Shown here piece after piece: positions 45,307-55,698 of a stretch of DNA of 64,000 bases (positions are counted from its first letter, which is position 1; every line of letters begins with the position of its first letter). Origin of the DNA: Neorhizobium sp. JUb45 (GTDB lineage Bacteria; Pseudomonadota; Alphaproteobacteria; Rhizobiales; Rhizobiaceae); assembly GCF_004343585.1 (NCBI RefSeq), contig NZ_SLYW01000001.1:434001-498000 (forward strand), in the 5' to 3' direction. The notes under the pieces are model-generated. The model did no database searches. It had not been told where the DNA came from and saw only the letters and a program-made list of their open reading frames with translations. A program made the translations under genes and the position numbers.

Positions 45307-46971
45307 ATGGCCGGTCGGTCAAATCAGAAGGATACAGCCGGCGATGCAGCGCCGGTCGGAACGGTTGCCGGTGAGTTCGACGATCGCCGTCTTCTCGATA
45401 TCCTTCCCGCGCTGATCGGCTACATGGATGCCGACCTGCGTCTTCTCTACATCAACAAGACCTATGCCGACTGGCGCAATATCGACCCGCAAACGGTGAT
45501 CGGCAAACATGCGCGCGAAGTGGTGGGACCTGAAAACTACGGTGCCATTCGCGACCGGCTGGAAGCCGCCCAGAAAGGCACAGCCGTCTCCTTCGAATAC
45601 GACCTGATGTCACGCGGGAAAAAGCGCCGTGTGCAGGCGCAATACGTTCCGGATTTCGACCCCGACGGCAAGGTGCGTGGTGTGCTCGCGCATGTGGCCG
45701 ATCTCGGCCGGCAGGTGGACCTGCACCAGCGTGTCGCCGAAAGCCAGGCATTGTTTGAAGGTGCCTTCCAGCACTCGCCGATCGGCTTGGCGCTGGTCGA
45801 TACTGCCGGCATCATCCTGCGCGCCAACCGAAGTTTTGCCGAGATGCTCGGCCGCAGCGTTGCGGATATTACCGGCATCGGTTTCGGTGACATCACCCAT
45901 CCCGACGATATCGATGCCGACCTTTTCCTGTTCCGGCAGGTTCTGGCCGGCCATCGCGACAGCTACAAGATCGACAAACGTTATTTGCGGCCCGATGGCG
46001 GCATTACCGAAACCAACCTGTCCGTTACCGCCATGCGCAACGATGCCGGCGAGATCGTGCGGTTCATCTCGCAGATCGTCGATCTGACGGAGCAGAAACA
46101 GGCGCAGCGGGCGATGAGCGAAATCAACGCTCAGCTGGCGGTCGCGATGGACGCCGTCAGCGGCGGATTCTGGCAGTTCGATATCGGCCAGAATGATTTC
46201 CGCATTTCCGATGGTTTGAAAACATTCATCGTCGGGCCGGGACCTGTGCCGTTCGATCTTTCCGGTTATATCCAGCGCATGGACCCGGAAGATCGCTCTG
46301 GCGCAGGGTTCGAGCGGCTGGTGGCCGGCGAGACCGACCGCGAAACGGCGGAATACCGTCTGCAGACCGTGACCGGCGAACGCTGGATGCGCTGCGAGCG
46401 CAAACTCCTGCGTGATGAAGAGGAGCGGCCGATCAAGATCATGGGCGTCGCCTTCGACATCTCGCGGGAACGCGAGCAGTTGCGGCAGACGCAGGAGCAG
46501 GCCAATCGCGACAGCCTGACCGGGCTGTTGAACCGCCGTGGGCTGGAGGCCGCGTTCGCGCTTGGCCGCGCCAGCCATGGCTGCGGCGTGCTGGCCGTCG
46601 ATCTTGACGGCTTCAAGCTGGTAAACGACCGGTATGGCCACGATGCCGGCGACGAGGTTCTCATTGAGACGGCGCGGCGCCTGCGTGCGGCGGTGCGCGA
46701 CACCGACCTCATCTGCCGCACCGGCGGCGACGAATTCGTGGTGGTGCTGGTGGATGCCGACGAGCCGCTGATGGATGCCATCAGCAGCCGCATCATCGAG
46801 CTGATGGGTGTGACCATGATCATCAGCTATGGCGAGGTGAAGGTGGGCAGCAGCATCGGCACCGTCTGGTATCCGAACTGGCCCGCGGGCCTGAAGGAAC
46901 CGCTCGCTCGCGCCGATGGCGGGCTTTACCGCGCCAAGGCGGCGGGGAAGAATACCTGGCGGGCTGGGTGA
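45307..46971 (+). CDS. PAS-GGDEF diguanylate cyclase
   Basis: A 554-residue protein with two or three PAS domains: residues 25-140 (LPALIGYMDADLRLLYINKT), 145-270 (EGAFQHSPIGLALVDTAGII, then PDGGITETNLSVTAMR with a PAC) and 280-395. A GGDEF domain follows at about 400-550. The active site TGGDEFVV is intact at about 473-477, and an RxxD inhibitory site (RDTD) lies five residues before it. It makes cyclic di-GMP and is likely product-inhibited. There is no membrane segment. ATG 45307 follows AGCGAGG. No EAL domain is present. Confidence 0.93.
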   Translation: MAGRSNQKDTAGDAAPVGTVAGEFDDRRLLDILPALIGYMDADLRLLYINKTYADWRNIDPQTVIGKHAREVVGPENYGAIRDRLEAAQKGTAVSFEYDLMSRGKKRRVQAQYVPDFDPDGKVRGVLAHVADLGRQVDLHQRVAESQALFEGAFQHSPIGLALVDTAGIILRANRSFAEMLGRSVADITGIGFGDITHPDDIDADLFLFRQVLAGHRDSYKIDKRYLRPDGGITETNLSVTAMRNDAGEIVRFISQIVDLTEQKQAQRAMSEINAQLAVAMDAVSGGFWQFDIGQNDFRISDGLKTFIVGPGPVPFDLSGYIQRMDPEDRSGAGFERLVAGETDRETAEYRLQTVTGERWMRCERKLLRDEEERPIKIMGVAFDISREREQLRQTQEQANRDSLTGLLNRRGLEAAFALGRASHGCGVLAVDLDGFKLVNDRYGHDAGDEVLIETARRLRAAVRDTDLICRTGGDEFVVVLVDADEPLMDAISSRIIELMGVTMIISYGEVKVGSSIGTVWYPNWPAGLKEPLARADGGLYRAKAAGKNTWRAG

Positions 46972-47014
46972 GGTTTCTGACTGACTTCATCAAGCTTGAA
47001 AGCCGAAACCAAAA

Positions 47015-47042
47015 GTAATACCTGTTTTTCAGTTGGTATTAC
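47015..47042. promoter_or_regulatory. inverted-repeat operator of vapBC
   Basis: GTAATACC (47015-47022) and GGTATTAC (47035-47042) form a perfect 8-bp inverted repeat with 12 bases between, ending 12 bases before the antitoxin start. Type II antitoxins of this kind bind such repeats to autoregulate. Confidence 0.75.
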
Positions 47043-47054
47043 GGAGTGACAAGC

Positions 47055-47288
47055 ATGAGCACGACGGTCACGGCAAAAGGGCAGGTAACGATCCCGAAAG
47101 CGGTGCGCGAACTGCTCGGCATCGTGCCCGGAAGCAAGGTCGATTTTCAGAGAACCGCCGATGGTAGCGTCGTCCTGAAAACGGAAGGCAGGGAAAAGCC
47201 CGTCAGCCGTTTTGAGAGCTTGCGCGGACACGCGGGCGAGGGGCTTGATACCGATGCGATCATGGCGCTGACCCGCGGTGAATCGTGA
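47055..47288 (+). CDS. vapB: AbrB/MazE-type antitoxin (VapB)
   Basis: A 77-residue protein with an N-terminal SpoVT/AbrB DNA-binding fold (TTVTAKGQVTIPKAVRELLG, then PGSKVDFQ) and a C-terminal tail that would neutralise the toxin. ATG 47055 has GGAG upstream. Its stop overlaps the vapC GTG start (GTGA), so the two are translated together. The inverted repeat at 47015-47042 is the likely operator. Confidence 0.92.
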   Translation: MSTTVTAKGQVTIPKAVRELLGIVPGSKVDFQRTADGSVVLKTEGREKPVSRFESLRGHAGEGLDTDAIMALTRGES

Positions 47289-47689
47289 CGCTCATAGACA
47301 CCAATGTTTTGCTGGATCTTGTGACCGATGATCGCGTTTGGGCAGATTGGTCGATCGGACAGCTGGAAGCGGCCAGTCTTGTCGGTCCGCTGCTGATCAA
47401 CGACATCGTTTATGCCGAACTCGCTGTTCGTTACGAGCGTATCGAGGATCTCGATGCTTTTCTCGAAAGTGCACAATTGATCATCAGGCCGATTCCGCGC
47501 GCGGCGCTGTTTCTGGCCGGGAAGGTTTTTACGCGGTACCGCCGTGCAGGCGGCTCTCGCACCGGTGTTCTTCCTGATTTCCTGATCGGTGCCCATGCGG
47601 CGGTTGAGAGATTGCCAGTGCTGACACGCGATATCGGTCGCTACCGCACCTATTTCCCAACCCTTACGTTGATCGCCCCGGCCGGCTAA
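47285..47689 (+). CDS. vapC: PIN-domain ribonuclease toxin (VapC)
   Basis: A 134-residue PIN-domain nuclease. The acidic residues expected for the active site are seen: TLIDTNVLLDLV (Asp near the start), DIVYAELAVRY (Glu), and LPDFLIGAHA plus TRDIGRYRTYFP (Asp). It should cleave RNA such as initiator tRNA when free of VapB. GTG 47285 overlaps the vapB stop. The module appears complete and intact. Confidence 0.92.
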   Translation: MTLIDTNVLLDLVTDDRVWADWSIGQLEAASLVGPLLINDIVYAELAVRYERIEDLDAFLESAQLIIRPIPRAALFLAGKVFTRYRRAGGSRTGVLPDFLIGAHAAVERLPVLTRDIGRYRTYFPTLTLIAPAG

Positions 47690-47702
47690 CGCAGTCCAGC
47701 CT

Positions 47703-49532
47703 TCACTCCCCCGTCGCCGTCTTTTCCCTTGCCCGTGCCCTATACCGTCGCAGCGCATCCCTGATCCGGTGGGCGATTTCGCGCATGTTGATGAAGATCG
47801 GCAGGACGGTTGCCGGCTCCACCGGTTCCAGCGATATGCCCACGCCGCTGATATGGTTCTGTTCATCGAGATCGCGCACGATCAGGATGATCGAGCCGAG
47901 CCGCACGCGGTCGGCATATTCGGCGTGGCCGCTCAGGCGGTTGAGGATGAGTTCGGACACCGTCATGCCCTGTTCGGCGGCGGTGATCAGGCCGGGGCCG
48001 TAGGCGGCGTCGAGTTCCTTTGCCGGACGTGACGGCGAGATGGCAAAGGCGCCAAAGAAGTCGGCGTCATCCTCTTCCACCGGCAGGCGGCTGGCAAACA
48101 GCCGGTCAAGCAGGCGCGAATAACCCGGCGCGATGAACATGTAGAGCTGGTCGTTTTCCTTCAGCCGGCCGGCATATTGATAACGCATGCTGCGGCCGTC
48201 GCGGATGACTAGCGAGGGGGTGGCCCAGCGGGGAATGCGCTCGCCGCGCAACACGGCACTGTCCTTCGCCACGCGGTAGGAGATCAGTTCGTGGTTGGCG
48301 CGGCCGGGCAGGTCGAGTTCCAGCTTGTCGACTTCGCCGATACGCGGCGGAATGATCAGCCCGAGTTTCTGGGCAACCGGCTTGATCGTCCAGCCCTGGA
48401 CCAGAAGCGACACCAGCACGATGATGAAGGCGGTGTTGAAATAGACCTGACCATGCGGCACCTCGCCCATCACAGGCAGGATGGCGAGCAGGATGGAAAC
48501 GGCGCCGCGCAGGCCCACCCATGCGAAAAAGCCGATTTCCTGCTGGGTGAAATCGAAGGGCAGAAGGCTCAGCCAGACGGCGATCGGGCGGGCCACAAAA
48601 ATCAGGAAGAGCGCAAGGCCGATCGCCGGCAGAGCGATGTCGCCGAATTGCGAGGGTGTGGCGAGCAGGCCGAGCACGAGGAACATGATGATCTGCGCCA
48701 GCCATGTCAGCCCATCCTGAAAACGGCGGATCGCCTCCTTGGCAAAGATTTTCCGGCTGCCGGCAAAAATGCCGGCGACATAAACAGCCAGAAATCCGCT
48801 GCCGCCGAGCGTGCCGGTGAAGGAGAAGACGAGCAGCGCAAGGCCGAGCACGAAGATGGGAGCAAGGCCGCGGTCGGCGGCAAAACGGTTGACGATGGCG
48901 ACGATCATCATGCCGCCGGCGAGGCCAAAGATCAGGCCGAGGCCCATTTCCTGCACGAATTCGGCAAGCAGTTCGACGTTCAGGCCGTCATAACCCTTGC
49001 CGAGGCTGACGACCTGCACCAACGACAGGGTGAGGAAAATCGCCATCGGGTCGTTGGTGCCGGATTCCACTTCGAGCGTCGAGCGCACCTTGTCGCGGAT
49101 ATGGATGCCGCCGATGCGCAGGAGGAAGAATACGGCGGCGGCATCGGTGGAGGCGACGATCGAGCCGAGCAGCAGGCCTTCAAGCCATGTGAAGCCGAGC
49201 AGAAGCGAGGCGGCGAAGGCAAAAATGACGGCGGTCAGCACCACGCCGACAGAGGCGAGTGCCAAAGCCGGCAAGGCGGCGATCCTGAAGGAATGCACAG
49301 AGGTGCCAAAGCCTGAGTCGAACAGGATGATCGCCAGGGCGAGCGAGCCGATCATGTAGGCGAGCGGGTTGTTGTCGAAATGGATGCCGAGGCCATCGGT
49401 GCCGGCTGCAAGGCCGATCATCAGGAAAACGAGCAGAAGCGGCGCGCCGAAGCGGAAGGCGATGAGGCTGGAAAATGCCGCTGCCAGCACCAGAACCGTG
49501 CTGACCAGCAGGATGAGATAAAATGCCTCCAC
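47703..49532 (-). CDS. potassium/proton antiporter (NhaP2/CvrA-like)
   Basis: A 609-residue CPA1 antiporter with about 12 membrane segments in residues 1-390 (FGAPLLLVFLMIGLAAGTDG, SIVASTDAAAVFFLLRIGG with the DAA motif, VESGTNDPMAIFLTLSLVQ). It then has an RCK_C domain (about 405-480) and a CorC_HlyC-type domain at the C-terminus. It likely expels K+ in exchange for H+, regulated by a nucleotide or ion through the cytoplasmic domains. Confidence 0.92.
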   Translation of the reverse strand: MEAFYLILLVSTVLVLAAAFSSLIAFRFGAPLLLVFLMIGLAAGTDGLGIHFDNNPLAYMIGSLALAIILFDSGFGTSVHSFRIAALPALALASVGVVLTAVIFAFAASLLLGFTWLEGLLLGSIVASTDAAAVFFLLRIGGIHIRDKVRSTLEVESGTNDPMAIFLTLSLVQVVSLGKGYDGLNVELLAEFVQEMGLGLIFGLAGGMMIVAIVNRFAADRGLAPIFVLGLALLVFSFTGTLGGSGFLAVYVAGIFAGSRKIFAKEAIRRFQDGLTWLAQIIMFLVLGLLATPSQFGDIALPAIGLALFLIFVARPIAVWLSLLPFDFTQQEIGFFAWVGLRGAVSILLAILPVMGEVPHGQVYFNTAFIIVLVSLLVQGWTIKPVAQKLGLIIPPRIGEVDKLELDLPGRANHELISYRVAKDSAVLRGERIPRWATPSLVIRDGRSMRYQYAGRLKENDQLYMFIAPGYSRLLDRLFASRLPVEEDDADFFGAFAISPSRPAKELDAAYGPGLITAAEQGMTVSELILNRLSGHAEYADRVRLGSIILIVRDLDEQNHISGVGISLEPVEPATVLPIFINMREIAHRIRDALRRYRARAREKTATGE

Positions 49533-49865
49533 TGCGTCTGTTCCCTTGTCCGCTTTCCAATGTCCGCGTCTTCACATCACTGTCGGGTTTCCGGTTATGG
49601 CATCTGCGTTGCGGCATCCGCAGAAGCGGGCCGGGCTTCGTCCGATGATAGACGAAAAACTTGCAATGCGCGTGGGTCCGGCTCGCGCCGGCGGGAATCA
49701 GGCAGTCACCGATTAGGCATGGGCAAAAGGGGCAAGAGAAGGGCGATGAGGGGATTTTTACGGAGAAAATGCGCGACCGTATTTCCAAAGCCGTTTCCGG
49801 TGCGGAAATGTCCTGAAAGCGGGTGCGGCAAATCATTGATTGCTCGACGCGTAAGCTCGCATGAA
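49533..49865. other. intergenic region antiporter / bioR
   Basis: About 330 bases between divergent genes. It should hold the antiporter promoter. I see no gene, repeat or clear hairpin in it. Confidence 0.35.
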
Positions 49866-49875
49866 TTATCTATAA
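49866..49875. promoter_or_regulatory. BioR box before bioR
   Basis: TTATCTATAA, an exact match to the BioR consensus TTATMKATAA reported for alphaproteobacteria, lies 4 bases before the bioR ATG. It occupies the place of a ribosome site, so bioR is probably translated from a very short leader or none. Autorepression is expected. Confidence 0.85.
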
Positions 49876-49879
49876 TTCC

Positions 49880-50509
49880 ATGACGACAGCCAAATCAGAC
49901 ACGATTGCTTCCCGCATCAGCCGCACGCTTGCCGAGCGCATCATCGCCGGCGCGATCGCTGCCGGGGCAAAGCTGCGGCAGGATCATATCGCCGAGGAAT
50001 TCGGTGCCAGCCATGTGCCGGTGCGTGAGGCGTTTCGCCTCTTGGAATCGCAGGGGCTTGTCGTCAGTGAGCCGCGTCGCGGCGTGCGGGTGGCAAGCTT
50101 CAGTCTCGATGAGGTTAAGGAAGTGGCGGAGATGCGGGCGGCGCTGGAAGTGCTGGCCTTGCGCCATGCGGCGCCGCATCTGACGCGCGCCATTCTCGAT
50201 GCGGCGGAGGCGGCCACGCATGCCGGCGACAAGGCGGCCGACGTGCAGACCTGGGAAGAAGCGAACCGGACGTTTCACAAGCTGATCCTTGCGCCCTGCG
50301 GCATGCCGCGTCTGCTGAAAGCGATCGATGATTTGCAGATGGCCAGCGCCCGTCTGCTGTTCTCCGGCTGGCGGGCCGAATGGGAGGCGCCGACAGATCG
50401 CGATCACCGCGCCATTCTGGTGGCGCTCAGGGCCGGTGATGTCGATCAGGCCGCATCCGTCCTGGCGCGGCATGTGCAATGGGTTGGCAAGAACCCGCGT
50501 AAATCCTGA
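49880..50509 (+). CDS. bioR: GntR family biotin regulator
   Basis: A 209-residue FadR/VanR-subgroup GntR repressor: a winged HTH at residues 10-75 (RIIAGAIAAGAKLRQDHIAE, FGASHVPVREAFRLLESQGL) and an all-helical FCD effector domain. The BioR call rests on the TTATCTATAA boxes before it and before bioY. In Agrobacterium BioR represses biotin genes. The effector is debated in the literature. Confidence 0.92.
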   Translation: MTTAKSDTIASRISRTLAERIIAGAIAAGAKLRQDHIAEEFGASHVPVREAFRLLESQGLVVSEPRRGVRVASFSLDEVKEVAEMRAALEVLALRHAAPHLTRAILDAAEAATHAGDKAADVQTWEEANRTFHKLILAPCGMPRLLKAIDDLQMASARLLFSGWRAEWEAPTDRDHRAILVALRAGDVDQAASVLARHVQWVGKNPRKS

Positions 50510-50605
50510 TTTTTCGTTGTTATTTCAAAGTGTTCTTTTGACCGTATTGTTTGCGGCTTGCCAATTCGGCTGACCTGTGGATTCATTAGCTATAGATTAT
50601 GATAA

Positions 50606-50615
50606 TTATCTATAA
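50606..50615. promoter_or_regulatory. BioR box before bioY
   Basis: TTATCTATAA lies 13 bases before the bioY start, next to the ribosome site TTTGGAG. With TATAGAT at 50591-50597 it forms a wider 7-bp inverted repeat (TATAGAT...ATCTATA). The exact consensus match supports BioR repression of bioY. Confidence 0.88.
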
Positions 50616-50628
50616 TTTGGAGATCCAT

Positions 50629-51219
50629 ATGAGCTACGTTTCTACCGACACCTCCCGCCCAGCTTTTAGCCCGCTTGATCTGCAGAATGCCTCGCTTGTC
50701 TGGCGCGGTTTGGCAGTGCTGCTCGGCACCGGTATTCTGGCGGCGTCGTCCTATATCGAGGTGCCGATGGTGCCCGTGCCGATCACCATGCAGACCTTTG
50801 CCGTGACCCTCATCGGTGCGCTGTATGGTTGGCGTCTGGGAGCGGCGACGGTTGTTGCATGGCTTGTCGAGGCTGCAATGGGCATGCCGGTTCTGGCGGG
50901 TGGTGCTTCGGGTCTGCTTCCCTTCATGGGGCCGACCTCTGGTTATCTGTTTTCCTTCCCGATCATCGCAGCGCTGACGGGCTTTCTGGCGGAAAAGGGC
51001 TGGAATGGTCACCGCCCGGTTTTCGCCTTCGTCGCGATGATGTTTGCCAACCTGTTGTGCCTTGCCACCGGTGGTGTCGTGCTCGCCTTCATGATCGGCG
51101 CGGAAAAGGCGTTTCTGTTCGGCGTGCTGCCCTTCCTGATCGGTGCGGCGCTGAAATCCGCGCTGGGTGCGGCAGTGCTGCATGTGCTGGCCCGTAAAGG
51201 CGCGCGCGCCGCAGCATGA
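50629..51219 (+). CDS. bioY: biotin transporter BioY
   Basis: A 196-residue membrane protein with six hydrophobic segments. The BioY signature is clear: VPMVPVPITMQTFAVTLIGA, WLVEAAMGMPVLAGG and LPFMGPTSGYLFSFP. It is the substrate-binding S component of an ECF-type biotin importer and can act alone; no bioM/bioN genes are seen. ATG 50629 follows TTTGGAG. A BioR box controls it. The DUF1284 gene overlaps its end by 4 bases (ATGA). Confidence 0.96.
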   Translation: MSYVSTDTSRPAFSPLDLQNASLVWRGLAVLLGTGILAASSYIEVPMVPVPITMQTFAVTLIGALYGWRLGAATVVAWLVEAAMGMPVLAGGASGLLPFMGPTSGYLFSFPIIAALTGFLAEKGWNGHRPVFAFVAMMFANLLCLATGGVVLAFMIGAEKAFLFGVLPFLIGAALKSALGAAVLHVLARKGARAAA

Positions 51220-51662
51220 CGGTTCGGCTTCGTCCGCATCATCTCCTTTGCCTGCTCACCTATGTGGGCAAGGGATACACGCCGGCCTTCGTCGACAATT
51301 ACGATCGCATCGCCCGCCGGCTGTCGGAGGGCGAGGGTATCGTGGTTGTCGACGGGCCGGACGATGTCTGTGCGGCGCTGCTCTGTGCGCCGGATGCCCA
51401 TTGTTTTCGCGACAGCGTGCGGGTGCGCGATGCGCAGGCGGCGGCCGATGTCGGCGAGCTGCTGGACATGACGGTGTCGGCGGGTGCGCGGATCGATCTG
51501 CATCCGGCACTTCTCGCCCGCATGCGCAAGGCTTTTGCCGAGGGGGTGACGCGAAAGGCCTGTCTCGGTTGTGAATGGTCGGCGCTTTGCAGTGGTGTTG
51601 CTGCTTGCGGGTATGCGGAGGTGCGGGTGAGGGCGGTGGCTGAGGTCTGCCTTGGCATATGA
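51216..51662 (+). CDS. DUF1284 family protein
   Basis: A 148-residue protein beginning MTVRLRPHHLLCLLTYVGKG, the diagnostic start of DUF1284. Cysteines at LLC, LLCAPDAHC, and CLGCEWSALC may bind a metal or iron-sulfur cluster. It is translationally coupled to bioY (ATGA overlap), so it is likely under BioR control and tied to biotin biology. Function unknown. Confidence 0.9.
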   Translation: MTVRLRPHHLLCLLTYVGKGYTPAFVDNYDRIARRLSEGEGIVVVDGPDDVCAALLCAPDAHCFRDSVRVRDAQAAADVGELLDMTVSAGARIDLHPALLARMRKAFAEGVTRKACLGCEWSALCSGVAACGYAEVRVRAVAEVCLGI

Positions 51663-51704
51663 GCAGGATGACCTACGAAAGAGCGGGACGCGCATATGGA
51701 GTGC

Positions 51705-51885
51705 AGAGTGTGCCGTTCAGCCGATCTCCCTCCTTGTGGGGGAGATGCCCGGCAGGGCAGAGGGGGGGTAATCCTGGCGCAACAGCCGCTTTTCCAGCCT
51801 TTGCCGCAACGTCGCCACCCCCCTCTGTCACTATCGTGACATCTCCCCCACATGGGGGGAGATCGAAGGGAGTGCGCTGCACCGC
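51705..51885. repeat. palindromic intergenic repeat, copy C
   Basis: Two half-elements around a 46-base spacer: GCCGATCTCCCTCCTTGTGG with GCCCGGCAGGGC on the left, and CTGTCACTATCGTGACA with CTCCCCCACATGGGGGGAG on the right. It is the reverse-oriented counterpart of copy A, and the spacers are also similar (CTGGCGCAA...CCGCTT). It lies between the DUF1284 and gap genes. Confidence 0.85.
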
Positions 51886-51970
51886 CACACTACACATGTG
51901 ATAGTCACGAAGGAGGGCTTGCTTCCTCTCAAATCGACGCGCTTCGGAACGCAGCAATCCGCGCATAAAA

Positions 51971-51994
51971 AAAGGGGCACTTTCGCGCCCCTTT
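51971..51994 (-). terminator. intrinsic terminator of gap
   Basis: AAAGGGGC pairs with GCCCCTTT around an 8-base loop, followed by seven Ts on the minus strand, 21 bases beyond the gap stop. Confidence 0.85.
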
Positions 51995-52014
51995 CGTCAT
52001 CCAAAGTCGCTCGA

Positions 52015-53025
<1,011 letters not shown>

Positions 53026-53073
53026 ATGAAGCTTTCTCCCTGAATGGTGGGGCCTTTGTATAGGCCGAAGAGA

Positions 53074-53100
53074 TGCCGCCCTTTTTGATTTAGGGCGGCA
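53074..53100. other. hairpin between tkt and gap
   Basis: TGCCGCCCT and AGGGCGGCA form a perfect 9-bp stem with a 9-base loop, right after the tkt stop. Without a proper T-run on the minus strand it is probably a processing, attenuation or stability element rather than a full terminator. Confidence 0.65.
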
Positions 53101-53107
53101 TTCGAAA

Positions 53108-55081
53108 TTAAATTTTGGCTTGCGCGGCAGCGACGACGGCATCCGCCGTGATGCCAAAGTGCTTGAAGACATCCTTGGCCGGGCCGGAAGCGCCAAAGCC
53201 CTTCATGCCGACAAACGTGCCTTCCGGACCGATGAACGCATCCCAGCCGTCGCGCACGCCGGCTTCGACGGCGATCTTGACCGGCGACTTGCCGAGGATT
53301 TCGGCGCGGTAGGCGTCCGGCTGTTCGAAGAACAGGTCGGTCGAGGGAACGGAAACGACGCGAACCGACGTGCCCTTTTCCTCAAGCGTCTTGGCAGCGG
53401 CAACGGCCAGCTCGACTTCCGAACCGGAAGCGAAGATCGTCACCTTGGCGTCAGCCTTGCCGGACAGGACGTAAGCACCCTTGGCCGACAGGTTCTCTTC
53501 CGAATATTCGGTGCGAACGGCGGTGAGGTTCTGGCGGGTGAGCGCCAGACCCGACGGACGATCCTTGGTGGAGACGGCGATCTGCCAGCATTCGGCAGTC
53601 TCGGTCGCATCTGCCGGGCGGAACATCATCAGGTTGGGGATGGCGCGCAGCGATGCCATCTGCTCGACCGGCTGGTGAGTCGGGCCGTCTTCGCCGACGC
53701 CGATCGAATCATGCGTCAGCACGTGGATGACGCGGATGCCCATCAACGAGGCAAGGCGGATCGGCGGGCGGCAATAATCGGAAAAGATCATGAAGCCGCC
53801 GCCGTAAGGGATCAGGCCGCCATGCAGCGCGATACCGTTCATGGCCGATGCCATGCCGTGTTCGCGAATACCCCAGTGCATGTAGCGACCGGCGAAATCG
53901 GACGGCGTGATCGAGACCATCTGGCTGGTCTTGGTGTTGTTGGACGGGGTCAGGTCGGCAGAGCCGCCGATGGTTTCCGGCAGGAAACCGTTGATGACTT
54001 CAAGCGCGTCTTCCGATGCCTTGCGGGTGGCAACGGTCGGCTTGGTGTCGGCCAGCTTCTTCTTGTAGTCGAGGATCGCGGCGTCAAAACCTTCCGGCAG
54101 GTCGCCGGCGAAACGACGGGAGAACTCGGCCTTGTTTTCTGCCTTTTCGAGACGGCCTTCCCATGCCTTGACGGCGTCAGCGGAACGGGTGCCGGCGGCG
54201 CGCCATTCTGACAGGACGTCGTTGGGAACGACGAAGGGTTCGTATTCCCAGCCCAGTGCCTTGCGGGTGGCGGCGATTTCTTCGGCGCCGAGTGGCGAGC
54301 CGTGAACCTTGTGGCTGCCGGCCTTGTTCGGAGCGCCGAAACCGATGACGGTCTTGCAGGCGATGAAGGTTGGGCGGTCGGACTTGTGGGCTTCTTCGAT
54401 CGCGGCTGCAATCGCTGCCTGATCATGACCGTCGATCTGGATGGTGTTCCAGTTGACGGCCTTGAAGCGGGCGATCTGGTCGGTCGAATCCGACAGCGAT
54501 ACGGCGCCGTCGATGGTGATCGAGTTGTCGTCCCAGAAGAGGACCAGCTTGTTGAGCTTCAGGTGGCCGGCAAGCGCGATGGCTTCGTGGGAAATGCCTT
54601 CCATCAGGCAGCCGTCGCCGTTGATCACGTAGGTGTAGTGATCCTGCAGGTCGGAGCCGAATTCGTCAGCGAGCTTGCGCTCAGCGATCGCCATACCGAC
54701 GGCATTGGCAATGCCCTGGCCGAGCGGACCGGTGGTGGTTTCGATGCCGGTGGCATGGCCGTATTCCGGGTGACCGGCGGTCTTGGAGCCGAGCTGGCGG
54801 AAGCCCTTGAGGTCTTCCACGGTCATGTCCGGGTAACCGGTTAGATAAAGCAGCGAATAAAGCAGCATCGAGCCGTGGCCGGCCGACAGCACGAAACGGT
54901 CGCGGTCAGGCCAGTTCGGCTTCAACGGGTCGAACTTCAGATATTTGGAGAACAGCACCGTTGCCACGTCGGCCATGCCCATCGGCATGCCCGGGTGGCC
55001 GGAATTCGCCTTTTCGACGGCATCCATGGCAAGGAAACGGATCGCATTTGCCATCCGGTCATTTTGTTCGCGAGAAGTCAT
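53108..55081 (-). CDS. tkt: transketolase
   Basis: A 657-residue thiamine-diphosphate enzyme. It begins [20 protein letters not shown] after a short lead and contains the TPP motif [20 protein letters not shown], with [11 protein letters not shown], plus [16 protein letters not shown] and [17 protein letters not shown] in the pyrimidine domain. It moves two-carbon units in the non-oxidative pentose-phosphate pathway. It lies upstream of gap on the same strand. Confidence 0.97.
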   Translation of the reverse strand: MTSREQNDRMANAIRFLAMDAVEKANSGHPGMPMGMADVATVLFSKYLKFDPLKPNWPDRDRFVLSAGHGSMLLYSLLYLTGYPDMTVEDLKGFRQLGSKTAGHPEYGHATGIETTTGPLGQGIANAVGMAIAERKLADEFGSDLQDHYTYVINGDGCLMEGISHEAIALAGHLKLNKLVLFWDDNSITIDGAVSLSDSTDQIARFKAVNWNTIQIDGHDQAAIAAAIEEAHKSDRPTFIACKTVIGFGAPNKAGSHKVHGSPLGAEEIAATRKALGWEYEPFVVPNDVLSEWRAAGTRSADAVKAWEGRLEKAENKAEFSRRFAGDLPEGFDAAILDYKKKLADTKPTVATRKASEDALEVINGFLPETIGGSADLTPSNNTKTSQMVSITPSDFAGRYMHWGIREHGMASAMNGIALHGGLIPYGGGFMIFSDYCRPPIRLASLMGIRVIHVLTHDSIGVGEDGPTHQPVEQMASLRAIPNLMMFRPADATETAECWQIAVSTKDRPSGLALTRQNLTAVRTEYSEENLSAKGAYVLSGKADAKVTIFASGSEVELAVAAAKTLEEKGTSVRVVSVPSTDLFFEQPDAYRAEILGKSPVKIAVEAGVRDGWDAFIGPEGTFVGMKGFGASGPAKDVFKHFGITADAVVAAAQAKI

Positions 55082-55406
55082 GGCTTATCCACTATCGTCC
55101 GAGTGTCGGTCAGCAGGCCCTTCGGGCCCTGTAAAGGGAGCGCCTGATCCTTAGCAGGTGCATCGCGCAAGTCAACAAATGGGGGCATAGCGAAATCCTG
55201 CAAGTGCCGCATTTCGACGCAGCCTGCTTCAATGTCGTGCAGTCGTTTTCGGATGCTAAAAGAACTTGTCGATCCACAACATAGACGGGTTGGTAAAGGC
55301 ACTGGTTTATTGACCCGCATCGAGCCGGTGCATAATCTCTCATATCTGTTGGACAGTCAGGACCTTGCGATTCGTCGCTTTCCTGCATGCACCGGGAAGA
55401 CGGAAG
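55082..55406. other. intergenic region tkt / DUF4164
   Basis: The 325-base divergent gap must carry the promoters of tkt and of the DUF4164-zapA pair. A short GC hairpin (CAGGCCC facing GGGCCCTG near 55110-55131) lies in the tkt leader. No gene or repeat is apparent. Confidence 0.4.
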
Positions 55407-55679
55407 ATGCCGACGGACAAGTCGTTGGAATTTGCCATATCAGATCTGAAGTCCGCCATTGGCGGGCTGGAGAACGCAATCGACGCACGCATCGAGCGGC
55501 AACGCATGGGCGCGGAAGTCGAGGGCGAGGTGCGCCGCGTGCATGCCGATCGGGCGCGACTGGCACAGGAACTCGACCAGTCGGAGTTTCGTGCCAACCG
55601 GCTCGAAGAGGTCAATCGCGAAGTGTCGCGGCGTCTGGTCACGGCGATGGAAACCATCCGCGCCGTGCTCGATCGGTAA
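55407..55679 (+). CDS. DUF4164 family coiled-coil protein
   Basis: A 90-residue almost wholly helical protein: SLEFAISDLKSAIGGLENAI, GAEVEGEVRRVHADRARLAQ and ANRLEEVNREVSRRLVTAME. It matches DUF4164, whose genes sit next to zapA in rhizobia. ATG 55407 follows GGAAGACGGAAG. It may act in cell division with ZapA; that is inference from position. Confidence 0.87.
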   Translation: MPTDKSLEFAISDLKSAIGGLENAIDARIERQRMGAEVEGEVRRVHADRARLAQELDQSEFRANRLEEVNREVSRRLVTAMETIRAVLDR

Positions 55680-55698
55680 AGAGTGGGATTGAGCATCA

